Positions 1-8,505 of a stretch of 64,000 bases of DNA are shown here, piece by piece. Position 1 is the stretch's first letter; every line of letters starts with the position of its first letter. This DNA is from Clostridia bacterium (GTDB lineage Bacteria > Bacillota > Clostridia > Christensenellales > Aristaeellaceae): NCBI GenBank assembly GCA_017404985.1, contig JAFRBK010000002.1:50758-114757 (forward strand), given 5' to 3'. The notes under the pieces were generated by a model. That model was not told the origin of the DNA and did no database searches. It worked only from the letters and a program-made list of their open reading frames with translations. Both the position numbers and the translations under genes were made by a program.

Positions 1-1150
1 CATTCTCCAGCTCCCACCAGTTCGGGGTAAAGTTGGTGTCCCAGGTCACGGTGCACTTCAGCGAATCCGGATCATACCCTTCATCCGTCAGAGAAGTGAA
101 CTGCGGGCCTGTGAAGGAAATGTCAAACGCCTTCGAGGAAACCTGCAGATCACTCTGGTAATTATAATGAGAAACCACCATCCATTCTGAATCGATGTAT
201 GAATAATACGGAATATCCGACAGGGCGGCGTTGACTTCGTTATAGGAAAGATCGCAGGTACAGCCGGAATTCATGACTTTCTTCACCTGGACGGTATGGG
301 CAAAACCGGAATCAGTCCACCCATAAGCATAGACCACTTCGCTCCAGGTGGGCGTAAAGTTTGTCGCCCAGTTCAGGGTCAGATCTTGCCCTGATTCAAG
401 GGTCCCTCCCTGCGGCTGCATCCGAAAGCGCAGATCCTCCACCGGGACGCTGAAATAATCGGAGGCAACATACTGATCATCGTCGTAGAATGCCTGGATA
501 AACCATTTATCCTCATCCGGGGCAGCATGATGATTCTGAAGGAAGGTCACCACCTCGCCGTAGGAAAGATCAGCGCTTGTGGAAGAGGCCGCAGGCGACT
601 TTAACGTCACCACTATGGATTCAGAAAAAAAATTCTGCTCTTTGACATAGTTGATCCGGATTTCCTCCGGCGTGAAATTCGTTCTCCAGCTCAGGTGCAG
701 CGTTCCTTCCGGTGCAAGGCTTCCGCCGGAGGGCTGCAGGGTGAACGCGTATGGATTCAGCGTAATATTGATCGGATCGGAACGAACTTTGCGGTTTTCA
801 TAAACGTAGGCATCAAGATACCAGGTACAGGATACGCCGGCAGGAACCTCGCGCAGCGCTTCCCGCGCTTCCTCATAGGTCAGGGTGCAGTGGAAGCTGT
901 TGGATCCGATTTCCTTGACGGGGATCGTATGATCCGAGCTATACCCCCCGTAATAATTCGCGTAAAGAACCAGTTCCGTCCTGACCGGATTAAAAGTGAG
1001 GCTCCAGCGAAGGGTCGTTTCATTTTCCGGATCCAGCGTAATGTTCCGCGGCTGCGTCCTGAACGCGTAATCGTCTGCCAGCGCCACTCCGCACCACAGC
1101 ACCACCAGCATCAGCGCTGCCGCCAGCGCGATCCACAGATTCCGTTTCAT
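1..1150 (-). CDS. secreted repeat protein, C-terminus beyond the window edge
   Basis: An open frame runs from an ATG at 1148-1150 to the window edge (383 codons visible), so the C-terminus is missing. An AGGAGGGG ribosome binding site lies just upstream. Residues 1-25 form a signal peptide (basic MKRN start, long hydrophobic core, ALAD cleavage region). The rest is four repeats of about 100 residues beginning near 28, 138, 240 and 338, each opening with an F-x-x-QP-x-GG-like stretch followed by the motif W-x-TNFTP (or a close variant) and alternating hydrophobic residues, as in Ig-like beta-sandwich domains. No catalytic motif is visible. Likely an exported or surface-attached protein of unknown function; any anchor would lie outside the window. 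Confidence 0.8.
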   Translation of the reverse strand, partial: MKRNLWIALAAALMLVVLWCGVALADDYAFRTQPRNITLDPENETTLRWSLTFNPVRTELVLYANYYGGYSSDHTIPVKEIGSNSFHCTLTYEEAREALREVPAGVSCTWYLDAYVYENRKVRSDPINITLNPYAFTLQPSGGSLAPEGTLHLSWRTNFTPEEIRINYVKEQNFFSESIVVTLKSPAASSTSADLSYGEVVTFLQNHHAAPDEDKWFIQAFYDDDQYVASDYFSVPVEDLRFRMQPQGGTLESGQDLTLNWATNFTPTWSEVVYAYGWTDSGFAHTVQVKKVMNSGCTCDLSYNEVNAALSDIPYYSYIDSEWMVVSHYNYQSDLQVSSKAFDISFTGPQFTSLTDEGYDPDSLKCTVTWDTNFTPNWWELEN

Positions 1151-1302
1151 ACCTTACCCCTCCTGTATTCTGTTCCGTACATGCAAAAATTCCCAAATAC
1201 AGTATAGGCGTTCCGGCAGCGGCTGTATATTGGTCACACGGCCCATTTTTTTGCCTGAGAAGGTAAAAAGCAGGAAGATGAGAATCCATCTTCCGAAAAG
1301 GT

Positions 1303-2601
1303 TTACGGAAGGATGAGCGTCAGCCTGAACCCGGGCCGGGATTCCACCAGCATCCGGCCTCCTGCCGCCTCTGTTTTTTGCCGCAGGGAAAGCAGGCCTC
1401 CGCTCTCGACGATCGGGCTTTCAGGTATCCGACCGTTATTCCTGATTCGTACGGTCAACCTATTGCCGTCTTCTTCCAGGAATACCGTAATCCGGTCGCC
1501 TTCCGCATGTTTGACCGCATTGGAGGCGCATTCCTGGATTGCGTAAGCCAGCAGCGTTCTCCTAGCAGGGTCTTCCGGCAGTTCACCGATGATTTCCGCC
1601 TGTGCGCCGATATCCTTGATCATGGCCAAAGTCATCCGCAACAAATCCGCTCCGGGCTCGGATGCTTCCGCTCCATCCTCCGAAAGTTCCTCTGCCTCCC
1701 GAAGCAGGTAACGGTTCATCTCCCGGGTAGTCATCCGGACCATCTCCGCATCGGTGCTCTCAGGATGCTCCAGCCAGTGCTGCCCCATCAACAAGACCTG
1801 CCCCAGCTGGTTGTGCAGTGCCGCACGGGCATTGGCTTTTTCCCGGGCAACGAATATTTCGCCCGAAAGGTCGCTGACTGCTTTCATGCGCCGCTGAATC
1901 TCCTGCAGGTGCTCATTCTTTTCCTTCAGGGTTTCCGTAATTCTGTACTGCTCCGTCATATCCTCCGCGGTCATCAGGTGATCGTTTTTTCCGCTTTCTG
2001 TCAGCATTTCACCTGAAAAGCGCCAGGCTTTCCCGTCAGGCGTCCGGAGCAACCGGCCTGCGTTCTGCTTTTCACCGTTAGCTTCCACCCAACGCCGGAA
2101 GAGGGCCCCGTCAGAAAGCGCGCTGCCGGTCAGCATCCTGCACAGGTCATCCATCTGAACATTGGAAAGCAGCACGGTACCGTCCGGCGCACTGATGCAT
2201 ATCCCCTCCGGAAGAAGGTTCACGGTTTCCCGGATCGCATCCTGGGTCAGATGTGAACGACGGTACAGAAAACCGTTCCGAAGAATCAGAATCAGGAGAA
2301 AAGCAAGAATCGCCTCGATGCCTGCATAGAACGCCCAGGGCAGGCTGAACAGCGTTAACTGGAAGGGCTGATAGCGGGGATCCGGTTCGGCAAGATAGGC
2401 GTACCGGGCACAGTCCATCAGAATCATAAAGACTGCGAACGCCACGGAAGCAATCCATCCTGTCAGCATCGTCCTCTGACTGCCGCGGTGTGAACGGATG
2501 CTGTCGGCCAGGGCAATCAGCCCGCCAATGACCAGAGCAAGCGACATCATTGTCACCGCGTACCAGAGGAAAGAGTTTTTCAGAAGCCAGACCGCTTTCA
2601 T
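1303..2601 (-). CDS. membrane sensor histidine kinase
   Basis: This 432-residue protein has three hydrophobic segments (about 8-32, 45-65 and 86-110), a PAS-like region (about 125-215), a coiled linker (215-260) and a kinase core. The phosphoacceptor is probably His263 in ALHNQLGQ. The ATP-binding domain keeps an N-box (ECASNAVKH, Asn361), an NNG turn at 388-390 and a GGLLSLRQ glycine box at 401-408, resembling NarL/DesK-type kinases. It should autophosphorylate on histidine at the membrane. Its ATG overlaps the stop of the upstream sensor gene (ATGA), so the two are translationally coupled. No response regulator is encoded beside it, so the partner must lie elsewhere. The signal is unknown. 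Confidence 0.85.
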   Translation of the reverse strand: MKAVWLLKNSFLWYAVTMMSLALVIGGLIALADSIRSHRGSQRTMLTGWIASVAFAVFMILMDCARYAYLAEPDPRYQPFQLTLFSLPWAFYAGIEAILAFLLILILRNGFLYRRSHLTQDAIRETVNLLPEGICISAPDGTVLLSNVQMDDLCRMLTGSALSDGALFRRWVEANGEKQNAGRLLRTPDGKAWRFSGEMLTESGKNDHLMTAEDMTEQYRITETLKEKNEHLQEIQRRMKAVSDLSGEIFVAREKANARAALHNQLGQVLLMGQHWLEHPESTDAEMVRMTTREMNRYLLREAEELSEDGAEASEPGADLLRMTLAMIKDIGAQAEIIGELPEDPARRTLLAYAIQECASNAVKHAEGDRITVFLEEDGNRLTVRIRNNGRIPESPIVESGGLLSLRQKTEAAGGRMLVESRPGFRLTLILP

Positions 2602-4253
2602 GCCGCTTTGCCTCCCTTCCCTCTGCGAATCGTCAGGAAAACGGTATCTTCGCTGATCTGTTTCTCCACGGGCAGGATCGTTTCCGGCAGCGGCAATTCC
2701 CGATCTGTCATCACGGCCAGGCGGATGCCGTCCTCCTGCAGGGAAACCGCCATCTGGCGCATGGACGGCAGCCAGTCCTCGATAATCGCCTCAAAGGAAT
2801 CGTATAAATCATGGATCTCCGCAAGCGGGAAATCCGCCATCTCCTCCCCGACGGCTGCTGCTTTCACTCCGCAGCATTTCAGAAATCGGGCGGATTCCTG
2901 AAGCGCCAGAAACAGCTCCCGGTTCCGCCTGGGAAGGGCTGCTTCGTCCAACAGGAGCAGATTGCTCTTCCGTTTGCACCAGGCGTTCAGTACGCAGCAT
3001 TCACCAAGTGCCCTTCGGAATTCTTCCGTATCGGGCTGTGCTGATTCCAGCAGGCTTTCAATCCGTTTCTGGCGCGGATAGAGTTCGGCGGCGATCCTGT
3101 CGTATACCATATTCTGAGCGTCCATGCCGGCTTTCTTCTCTTTCAGTTCATTCTCCGCGTGAATCAGGTCATTCTCTTCGCTGAGAAGTTCATTGGCGGA
3201 TTCCAGCCGCCTGTTCTCCCTGTGAAGTTCGCTTTCATCTTCTGTCCAGAAAGCATAACCGGCCCTGATTTCCATACCGGACAACCGGATATCCTCCTGC
3301 GGATATACAGGCTGTTCCAGCGATGCCCGAAGGTCCTCCTTGCAGGCATTCACCGCCCGGTTGGTCTTGTAAACCGGAGAAAAGTTCCGGTCCGTAATCA
3401 TCACAGGCCGTCCGAGTTGCTCAAAGAAGCCGATGTGGTTTTCATTGCTGGGAATCAGATGGTTCCGAATGCAGATCTCAAAGATGCCCAGCATGCCAAA
3501 GATATTGATTTCCTGTGTGCTGTAAGGCTGATGCACATGCAGCCAGTCCCAGACAAGCATATTCATCAGCAGCATAAAGAGCCACGCCAGCGTCATCCCT
3601 GTCAACAGGGCGATCCCCTTGGCGGGACGGCGGCCTATTCTCCGAAACAGAAGAACAAGCCCAATGATAAATGCCAGGATCATCCATGCATACAGCAGAT
3701 AGAATCCGATCCCCTGTGCGTATTTTCCGGTAACAATCGTAAGCTCCGGAAAACCCGTTTTCGGATAATATACCAGATAATGAAGATCGTTTGTCAGCAC
3801 CATCAGCGACAGAATCCCCGCGGGAATCATCAGAAGCCGTTCATCCCATCCTTCTTTGTCGGAACCGCCCCGGAAAATCCGGATGCATGACATAAGGAAT
3901 AATGCCGGATTCATTGCCTGCGGAATCCAATATACATATCTGCTGAAACGATTGATTTCCTGAGCGTCAGCAGCATCCCCGACGATCCGGTTGTTAAAGA
4001 CCTGCACGACCAAAAGGCAGAGCATCATAAGCCCTGCTGAAATCATGTATGTCCTGACACGTGTCGGCAGCAGCCGGGAGCGAACAGATTGTATCCAGAA
4101 CAGGATCAGACCGGAAAAAATGGTAAATCTTCCGCAAAACAGGAAGGAGTTCAGAAACAGGTTCTCCGTCGGATCAAAATAATGGAAGAGACCGCCCAAA
4201 AGCAAAAAGCCGATAAACAGCCGGGTGTTGCATTTGGTTGCATGCAGCTTCAT
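2598..4253 (-). CDS. seven-TM sensor protein with degenerate kinase-like C-terminus
   Basis: 551 residues. The first 250 or so contain seven to eight hydrophobic helices, like the 7TM N-terminal domain of some histidine kinases. A PAS-like segment follows (about 255-330, containing GRPVMITDR), then a charged coiled coil (335-385) and a helical C-terminal region. The C-terminal 150 residues sit where DHp and ATPase domains are expected, but I see no N-box, no glycine-rich ATP lid and no clear phosphoacceptor. It probably senses a ligand and acts through the kinase whose start overlaps its stop by 4 bp. It could instead be a diverged ATPase below visual recognition. The gene begins downstream of a cluster of palindromes (4323-4422). 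Confidence 0.75.
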   Translation of the reverse strand: MKLHATKCNTRLFIGFLLLGGLFHYFDPTENLFLNSFLFCGRFTIFSGLILFWIQSVRSRLLPTRVRTYMISAGLMMLCLLVVQVFNNRIVGDAADAQEINRFSRYVYWIPQAMNPALFLMSCIRIFRGGSDKEGWDERLLMIPAGILSLMVLTNDLHYLVYYPKTGFPELTIVTGKYAQGIGFYLLYAWMILAFIIGLVLLFRRIGRRPAKGIALLTGMTLAWLFMLLMNMLVWDWLHVHQPYSTQEINIFGMLGIFEICIRNHLIPSNENHIGFFEQLGRPVMITDRNFSPVYKTNRAVNACKEDLRASLEQPVYPQEDIRLSGMEIRAGYAFWTEDESELHRENRRLESANELLSEENDLIHAENELKEKKAGMDAQNMVYDRIAAELYPRQKRIESLLESAQPDTEEFRRALGECCVLNAWCKRKSNLLLLDEAALPRRNRELFLALQESARFLKCCGVKAAAVGEEMADFPLAEIHDLYDSFEAIIEDWLPSMRQMAVSLQEDGIRLAVMTDRELPLPETILPVEKQISEDTVFLTIRRGKGGKAA

Positions 4254-4322
4254 GCCAGCATCTCCTCTGCCTCAAAAGCACATACCGCTCATAATATGCG
4301 CTCTGAATCTGCCTTTCCAGTT

Positions 4323-4422
4323 CACGTATGTAATACGTGCCCAATATCGGCCGACATCGCGGCCATATTGGGTTTTGAATACCGAGGGGCAGACGCCATG
4401 CTGGTCACCTCCATATTGGGTT
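4323..4422. repeat. cluster of inverted and direct repeats upstream of the sensor locus
   Basis: Three elements lie close together. CACGTAT-GTA-ATACGTG is a 7-bp inverted repeat at 4323-4339. CCCAATAT(C)GGCCG pairs with CGGCCATATTGGG across 4340-4372. CCATATTGGGTT occurs as an exact direct repeat at 4363-4374 and 4411-4422, so the CCAATAT box appears three times in 83 bp. They lie 70-170 bp upstream of the sensor gene at 4253, a suitable place for operator sites, but the regulator is unknown. Confidence 0.5.
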
Positions 4423-4986
4423 ATGCTTTCGAAGGAAATTATATCATTGAAGAAGGCTTCTTTCAACAGAGAAAGCTATTGTTCGAATACTCTTTTCTTA
4501 TGAGACGCTTTTCCATACTCAAATGTAGTTCTGGACCTGTTCCCTGACCGGCAAGCTCCCGGCCGTCGACGATGCTGTCTTCACCCTCCAGGTGATTCTC
4601 GGCATCGTCGTAGATCCACCACCGCCGGCGTAGATAACAGGAAAACCGGAAGAAGGCTGCAATTGCCTCTTCCAGTATTGTTTCTTGCGCTGAGTAACTT
4701 CCTGCTTTCCGAGGGATCAGCTTACTTGTTCATTAAGGTGCAAAACGGGTGGATTCCGGAGTTCGGGGCGTCATTGTGGGAAGTATTGTTTGTGCCAGAT
4801 CCATGTTATCTGTAACGAATGGGATTGGCTTATAATCGGAAAATTGTCCGATTTGTGAGAGGATCTTTGGGGAAAACCGGTATATAATGATAGTGTGATG
4901 TTGGGGACATGGATGGGGAATATTTTCAGAAAACGCTGCTGAGATGACGAAAAAATCTTTTGCAACTCAAGAATTTTGCAACTCAA

Positions 4987-5230
4987 ACGCCACGGAACGT
5001 CTGGAGAAGAAACGAAAGAAAAAAAGAGAAAAAGGAACCGTCCCCTTTTCTCTTTTCCTGTGGTAGGCGGAACAGAAGGGACGGGCTTTTTATGTTTCAG
5101 CAAGTGAAACAAAAAAGGTAAGGAATCGCACGCGCACCGCGGGCGGGATCCCCGCCTCGCGCACCACACGCGACAGTTCCCTCAGTTCCGCTTGCGTTGC
5201 CCGGCGGTTTGAGGAAATACATAGTTTAAA
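4987..5230. repeat. decayed repeat / gene-tail remnant with palindromes
   Basis: AAAGAGAAAAAGG at 5023-5035 is complementary to CCCCTTTTCTCTTT at 5042-5055 and encloses GGAACCGTCC. TGTTTCA-GCAAG-TGAAACA is a perfect 7-bp hairpin at 5093-5111. From about 5226 down to a TAA at 5090-5092 the minus strand reads a coding-like frame with AELRELSRVVREAGIPP, but it has no start or ribosome binding site. GGAACCGTCCCC and GAAAC-rich boxes recall dispersed intergenic repeats of clostridial genomes. This could be a REP-like element or the tail of a deleted gene. Confidence 0.4.
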
Positions 5231-5248
5231 GTGAACATGAAAAAGACA

Positions 5249-5277
5249 GTGCATTTTTTCGATATCTGTCGTATAAT
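5249..5277 (+). promoter_or_regulatory. possible promoter for the aminotransferase gene
   Basis: A perfect TATAAT at 5272-5277 lies 36 bp before the ATG. The -35 position, 17 bp further upstream, reads GTGCAT and is weak, so this promoter rests mainly on the -10 box. No T-box or riboswitch is visible in the short leader. Confidence 0.4.
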
Positions 5278-5312
5278 AGGCATGTTATCTGAAACGAAAG
5301 AAGGTTGGTTTC

Positions 5313-6380
5313 ATGCTGGATATCAAAGTGACCCTCTCCGATCATCTCAAAGCCAAGCCCGCGGACGAGTCCGCGCTGGGGTTCGGCCGGATCTTTACCG
5401 ACCATATGTTCCTGATGGACTACGAAGCCGGACGCGGCTGGCATGACGCCCGGATCGTTCCCTACGGCTCCTTCGCCATCGATCCCGCCGCCATGGTGCT
5501 GCACTACGGCCAGGCGATTTTTGAGGGAACTAAGTGCTACCGCCGGGCCGACGGCGGGCTGCAGCTGTTCCGGCCGGGCGACAACCTGGCCCGGATGTCC
5601 CGCAGCGCAGAGCGGATGTGCATGCCGAAGCTGGACGAGGAGACCGCCCTGGAAGGCCTGAAGCAGCTGATCCGTGTCGACGCGAACTGGGTACCCCACA
5701 AGGAAGGGACCAGCCTGTACATCCGCCCGACCATGATCTCCATGGACGTGGGGCTGGGCGTGCACGCCTCCAAGAAGTATCTGTTCTTCATCATTCTCTC
5801 CCCCGTCGGCGCATACTACAAGGAAGGGCTTAAGCCCGTCAGCATCTATGTCGAAGATGAATACGTGCGCGCGGTTCGCGGCGGCGTCGGCTTCACCAAG
5901 TGCGCCGGCAACTACGCGGCCTCCATCCTGGCCGGCGACATCGCCGAGCAGAAGGGATTCAGCCAGGTGCTGTGGCTGGACGGCGTGGAGCAGAAATACG
6001 TCGAGGAAGTCGGATCCATGAACATGATGTTCGCCTACGGGAACAAGATCGTGACCCCGCGGCTGAACGGGTCCATCCTGCCCGGCATCACGAGGGACAG
6101 CGTGCTGAAGCTGGCCCGGCAGCTGGGATTCGAAGCGGAGGAAGGCCGGCTGGACATCAACGAAATCTTCGCGGACGCCAAATCCGGCAAGCTGACCGAA
6201 GCCTTCGGCACCGGCACCGCGGCGGTGATCAGCCCCGTCGGGACCCTGGCCTTGAAGGACGAGAAGGTAGTGCTCGGAGACGGCGGCATCGGCAAAATCT
6301 CCCAGAAGCTTTATGACACGCTGACCGGAATCCAATACGGCCGCCTGCCGGACGAAAACGGATGGATCGTCAAGCTGTAA
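5313..6380 (+). CDS. ilvE: branched-chain amino acid aminotransferase
   Basis: This 355-residue class IV PLP aminotransferase transfers the amino group between glutamate and the 2-keto acids of leucine, isoleucine and valine, the last step of their synthesis and the first of their breakdown, in the cytosol. Lys196, in the motif TKCAGNYAAS, is the expected Schiff-base lysine. EVGSMNMMF and the C-terminal GTGTAAVISPVG are also typical of the longer (about 355-residue) BCAT subtype. The start at 5313 has a GAAAGAAGG site upstream. The unknown gene at 6397 follows after 16 bp on the same strand, so it may be co-transcribed. No other ilv or leu genes are nearby. Confidence 0.95.
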   Translation: MLDIKVTLSDHLKAKPADESALGFGRIFTDHMFLMDYEAGRGWHDARIVPYGSFAIDPAAMVLHYGQAIFEGTKCYRRADGGLQLFRPGDNLARMSRSAERMCMPKLDEETALEGLKQLIRVDANWVPHKEGTSLYIRPTMISMDVGLGVHASKKYLFFIILSPVGAYYKEGLKPVSIYVEDEYVRAVRGGVGFTKCAGNYAASILAGDIAEQKGFSQVLWLDGVEQKYVEEVGSMNMMFAYGNKIVTPRLNGSILPGITRDSVLKLARQLGFEAEEGRLDINEIFADAKSGKLTEAFGTGTAAVISPVGTLALKDEKVVLGDGGIGKISQKLYDTLTGIQYGRLPDENGWIVKL

Positions 6381-6396
6381 ACTGAAAGGACAGGAA

Positions 6397-7473
6397 ATGC
6401 TGAGACAAGGAAATCACACGCCGCTGCACTGGGCGAACAAAACCATGAGCGTACTGAGGGCTAATCAGCTGGAGGCATGCGAGAAAGACCTCGCATGCCT
6501 TCCCTGTCACAGCCTTTTTGACGCGGACTGCACCGACGTCGACGCGGAATCGCTGTTCGAGATGTCCTACTACGCCGCGGAAGACCGCGGGCAGAAACGG
6601 AAGCCCGGCAAGGCCGCCCTGCACACGATTGAATCCCTGCGGGTGCGGGTGCTGAGCACGTTCGCCGCGGAAGCGGCGCTGCTGAGCATGGACGAGCACG
6701 ACCTGATGGTTCGGCTGGTGCTCTTCGGCGGGCAGGTTCCCCTGTTCGACTGGGAAACCTACCCGACCGCCCGATCCCTGGTGCGCCGGCTGTGGTGCCG
6801 GGTGGACCGGAGCCCCGAGGGCCGGCTGACGCTGGTGATGCCCCGGCAGCTTTGCTCCACCATGCTGCTTCTGCTGGCCGGAGACCAGCACAAAAAGGTG
6901 CGGGACCTGGTGGAGCAGGTGCACGACAGCATCGACAACACCCTGTATCTGATGGGCATGATGCAGATTTCCGCGCCGGAAAACCATCTGAAAAAGCTGC
7001 TGGAGGGCACCCACGCGGACAACCATCCGGAGCTGATTCGCCGGTTCCTGATGGCCGGATACGACTATGCGGAAGGCCCCTGCGGGAGGCTCTACCTGAT
7101 TCATCCGGGGCTGGCGGAGCCGGAGCGCATGCTGCCGCTGATGAGCCATCCGGACGCGGAGCACGCCGGCTTCCTGTCCATGAACGAGCGGGAGCTGACC
7201 GGCGCGGCCGACAGCGTCAGCGACCTGGAAAACCCGATGTACGAACGGATGCTCTTCCTGCTGATGGACTGCGTGCGCCCGGAAATCGCGCCGGAGGACG
7301 CGGTGGAAGACCTGATCATCCTGGCCAAGCAGGGCGTGCCGCCCAAGGACATGGAAGAAGTGCTGGCCAGCATGCTGATCTGCATGCCGACGGCGGAAAT
7401 GCTGAACACGCTGCGGGACCTGTCCGAACGGACGCCCCGCTGGATTGACTTAAGCTCCCACAGGGTACAATAA
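6397..7473 (+). CDS. unknown cytoplasmic protein
   Basis: I do not recognise this 358-residue protein. It has no signal peptide and no membrane segment. It is rich in Leu, Met, Glu and Arg and looks largely alpha-helical, with a central hydrophobic stretch near 148-158 (CSTMLLLLAGD) too short for a membrane span. Codon use matches the neighbouring core genes. The ATG follows AAAGGACAGGAA with good spacing. It lies 16 bp after ilvE, and the pseudouridine synthase starts 2 bp after its stop, so it is probably the middle gene of a three-gene operon. Confidence 0.7.
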   Translation: MLRQGNHTPLHWANKTMSVLRANQLEACEKDLACLPCHSLFDADCTDVDAESLFEMSYYAAEDRGQKRKPGKAALHTIESLRVRVLSTFAAEAALLSMDEHDLMVRLVLFGGQVPLFDWETYPTARSLVRRLWCRVDRSPEGRLTLVMPRQLCSTMLLLLAGDQHKKVRDLVEQVHDSIDNTLYLMGMMQISAPENHLKKLLEGTHADNHPELIRRFLMAGYDYAEGPCGRLYLIHPGLAEPERMLPLMSHPDAEHAGFLSMNERELTGAADSVSDLENPMYERMLFLLMDCVRPEIAPEDAVEDLIILAKQGVPPKDMEEVLASMLICMPTAEMLNTLRDLSERTPRWIDLSSHRVQ

Positions 7474-7475
7474 CG

Positions 7476-8330
7476 ATGCAGAAAAAAACCATGACTGTTC
7501 CGGCAGAAGCCGGCGGAATGCAGGTTCAGGCCCTGATCCGCCGGCTTCTGCCCGATCTGGCGGAAAGCACCATCCGAAAGCTGTTCGAGAAGCGGGACGT
7601 GCGGCTGGACGGCGTACGGGTTTCCCGGGACGCCCGGGTGGCCCCCGGGCAGGAAATCACGCTTTACCTGCCGGAAGGCGAAAATACGCCGGAGCTGGAT
7701 ATCATATACGAAGACGGGGACGTGCTGATCGTCAACAAGCGCCCGGGGCTGCCCGTGGAGCCGACGGAAAACGCCATCAGCCTGACGGAGCTCTGCCGGA
7801 GGCACACGGGGGACGGGTTCCCGCCCATGCCGTGCCACCGGCTGGACGTGCGCACCGGCGGGCTGTGCCTTTTCGCCAAAAACCAGCGGGCGCTGGACTG
7901 CCTGACGGAAGCCTTCCGCAGGCATACCACCGAGAAAACCTATGAATGCCTGGTCCGCGGCGAAATGAAGCCGCCGGACGCCATATGCAAAGCATGGCTG
8001 ATCAAGGACGCGGAAAAGGCCCGGGTCCGGATTACGGACCGGCCGGCGCCCGGCGCCCGGGAAATCATGACCGGATACGAGACGCTGGAGCAGGGGCCGG
8101 TATCCCGGCTGAAGGTGAGGCTCTACACCGGGAGGACGCACCAGATCCGCGCCCACATGGCGGCGCTGGGCCACCCCCTGCTCGGGGACGACGTATACGG
8201 CGACCGGGAATTCAATCGGCGGATGAAGGCACGCAGCCTGAAGCTGTGCGCGGTGGGGCTGAAGGTGGACACCGGCGGCGCGCTGCCGGACATCGACGGG
8301 AAGGAATTCCGGATTCAGGCGCCATTCTGA
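7476..8330 (+). CDS. RluA-family RNA pseudouridine synthase
   Basis: 284 residues, the usual size for RluA/RluD-type enzymes, which isomerise uridine to pseudouridine in rRNA or tRNA. An S4 RNA-binding domain occupies about residues 15-65. The catalytic motif HRLDVRTGG gives Asp124 as nucleophile. The late motif GRTHQIRAHMAALGHPLLGD is a canonical RluA signature. The exact target cannot be read from sequence, so no specific symbol is given. It starts 2 bp after the preceding stop, implying coupling. A possible terminator lies at 8395-8431, ahead of the convergent phosphopantetheinyl transferase. Confidence 0.92.
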   Translation: MQKKTMTVPAEAGGMQVQALIRRLLPDLAESTIRKLFEKRDVRLDGVRVSRDARVAPGQEITLYLPEGENTPELDIIYEDGDVLIVNKRPGLPVEPTENAISLTELCRRHTGDGFPPMPCHRLDVRTGGLCLFAKNQRALDCLTEAFRRHTTEKTYECLVRGEMKPPDAICKAWLIKDAEKARVRITDRPAPGAREIMTGYETLEQGPVSRLKVRLYTGRTHQIRAHMAALGHPLLGDDVYGDREFNRRMKARSLKLCAVGLKVDTGGALPDIDGKEFRIQAPF

Positions 8331-8394
8331 AAAAGGGTATGCTGAAAAAGCCCGGCTGCAAAGGCTATTCGGGAAAACAGAATAACGGTTATAC

Positions 8395-8431
8395 CGGGAA
8401 GGACAGGATAAAGAGGTTCTTCCCGTCTTTT
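8395..8431 (+). terminator. possible intrinsic terminator after the pseudouridine synthase
   Basis: CGGGAAG (8395-8401) pairs with CTTCCCG (8419-8425) across a 17-nt loop and is followed by TCTTTT. The stem is short and the loop large, so it is only a moderate candidate. It sits between two convergent genes. Confidence 0.4.
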
Positions 8432-8505
8432 CGTTCATAGCATGCGGAGGAAGCCGCCAGGCGTTTTCTTTTGTGAAACTGTTGAAAGATGCTGCTGAAT
8501 TGATG

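Larger units (their letters stand above)
4254..5312. other. 1 kb intergenic region without a convincing gene
   Basis: This spans the divergent starts of the sensor gene (minus) and the aminotransferase gene (plus). Near the sensor start lie inverted and direct repeats (4323-4422). At 4987-5230 are A/T-rich palindromes and a GC-rich patch with a short coding-like frame, probably a decayed repeat or gene tail. The middle (4430-4980) holds nothing I can assign. An open minus frame at 4771-5169 has low-complexity composition and no ribosome binding site, so I do not call it a gene. Confidence 0.6.

Noticed and set aside
4771-5169. 132-codon minus-strand frame
   Set aside because: Low-complexity sequence crossing palindromes, no ribosome binding site, no recognisable domain.
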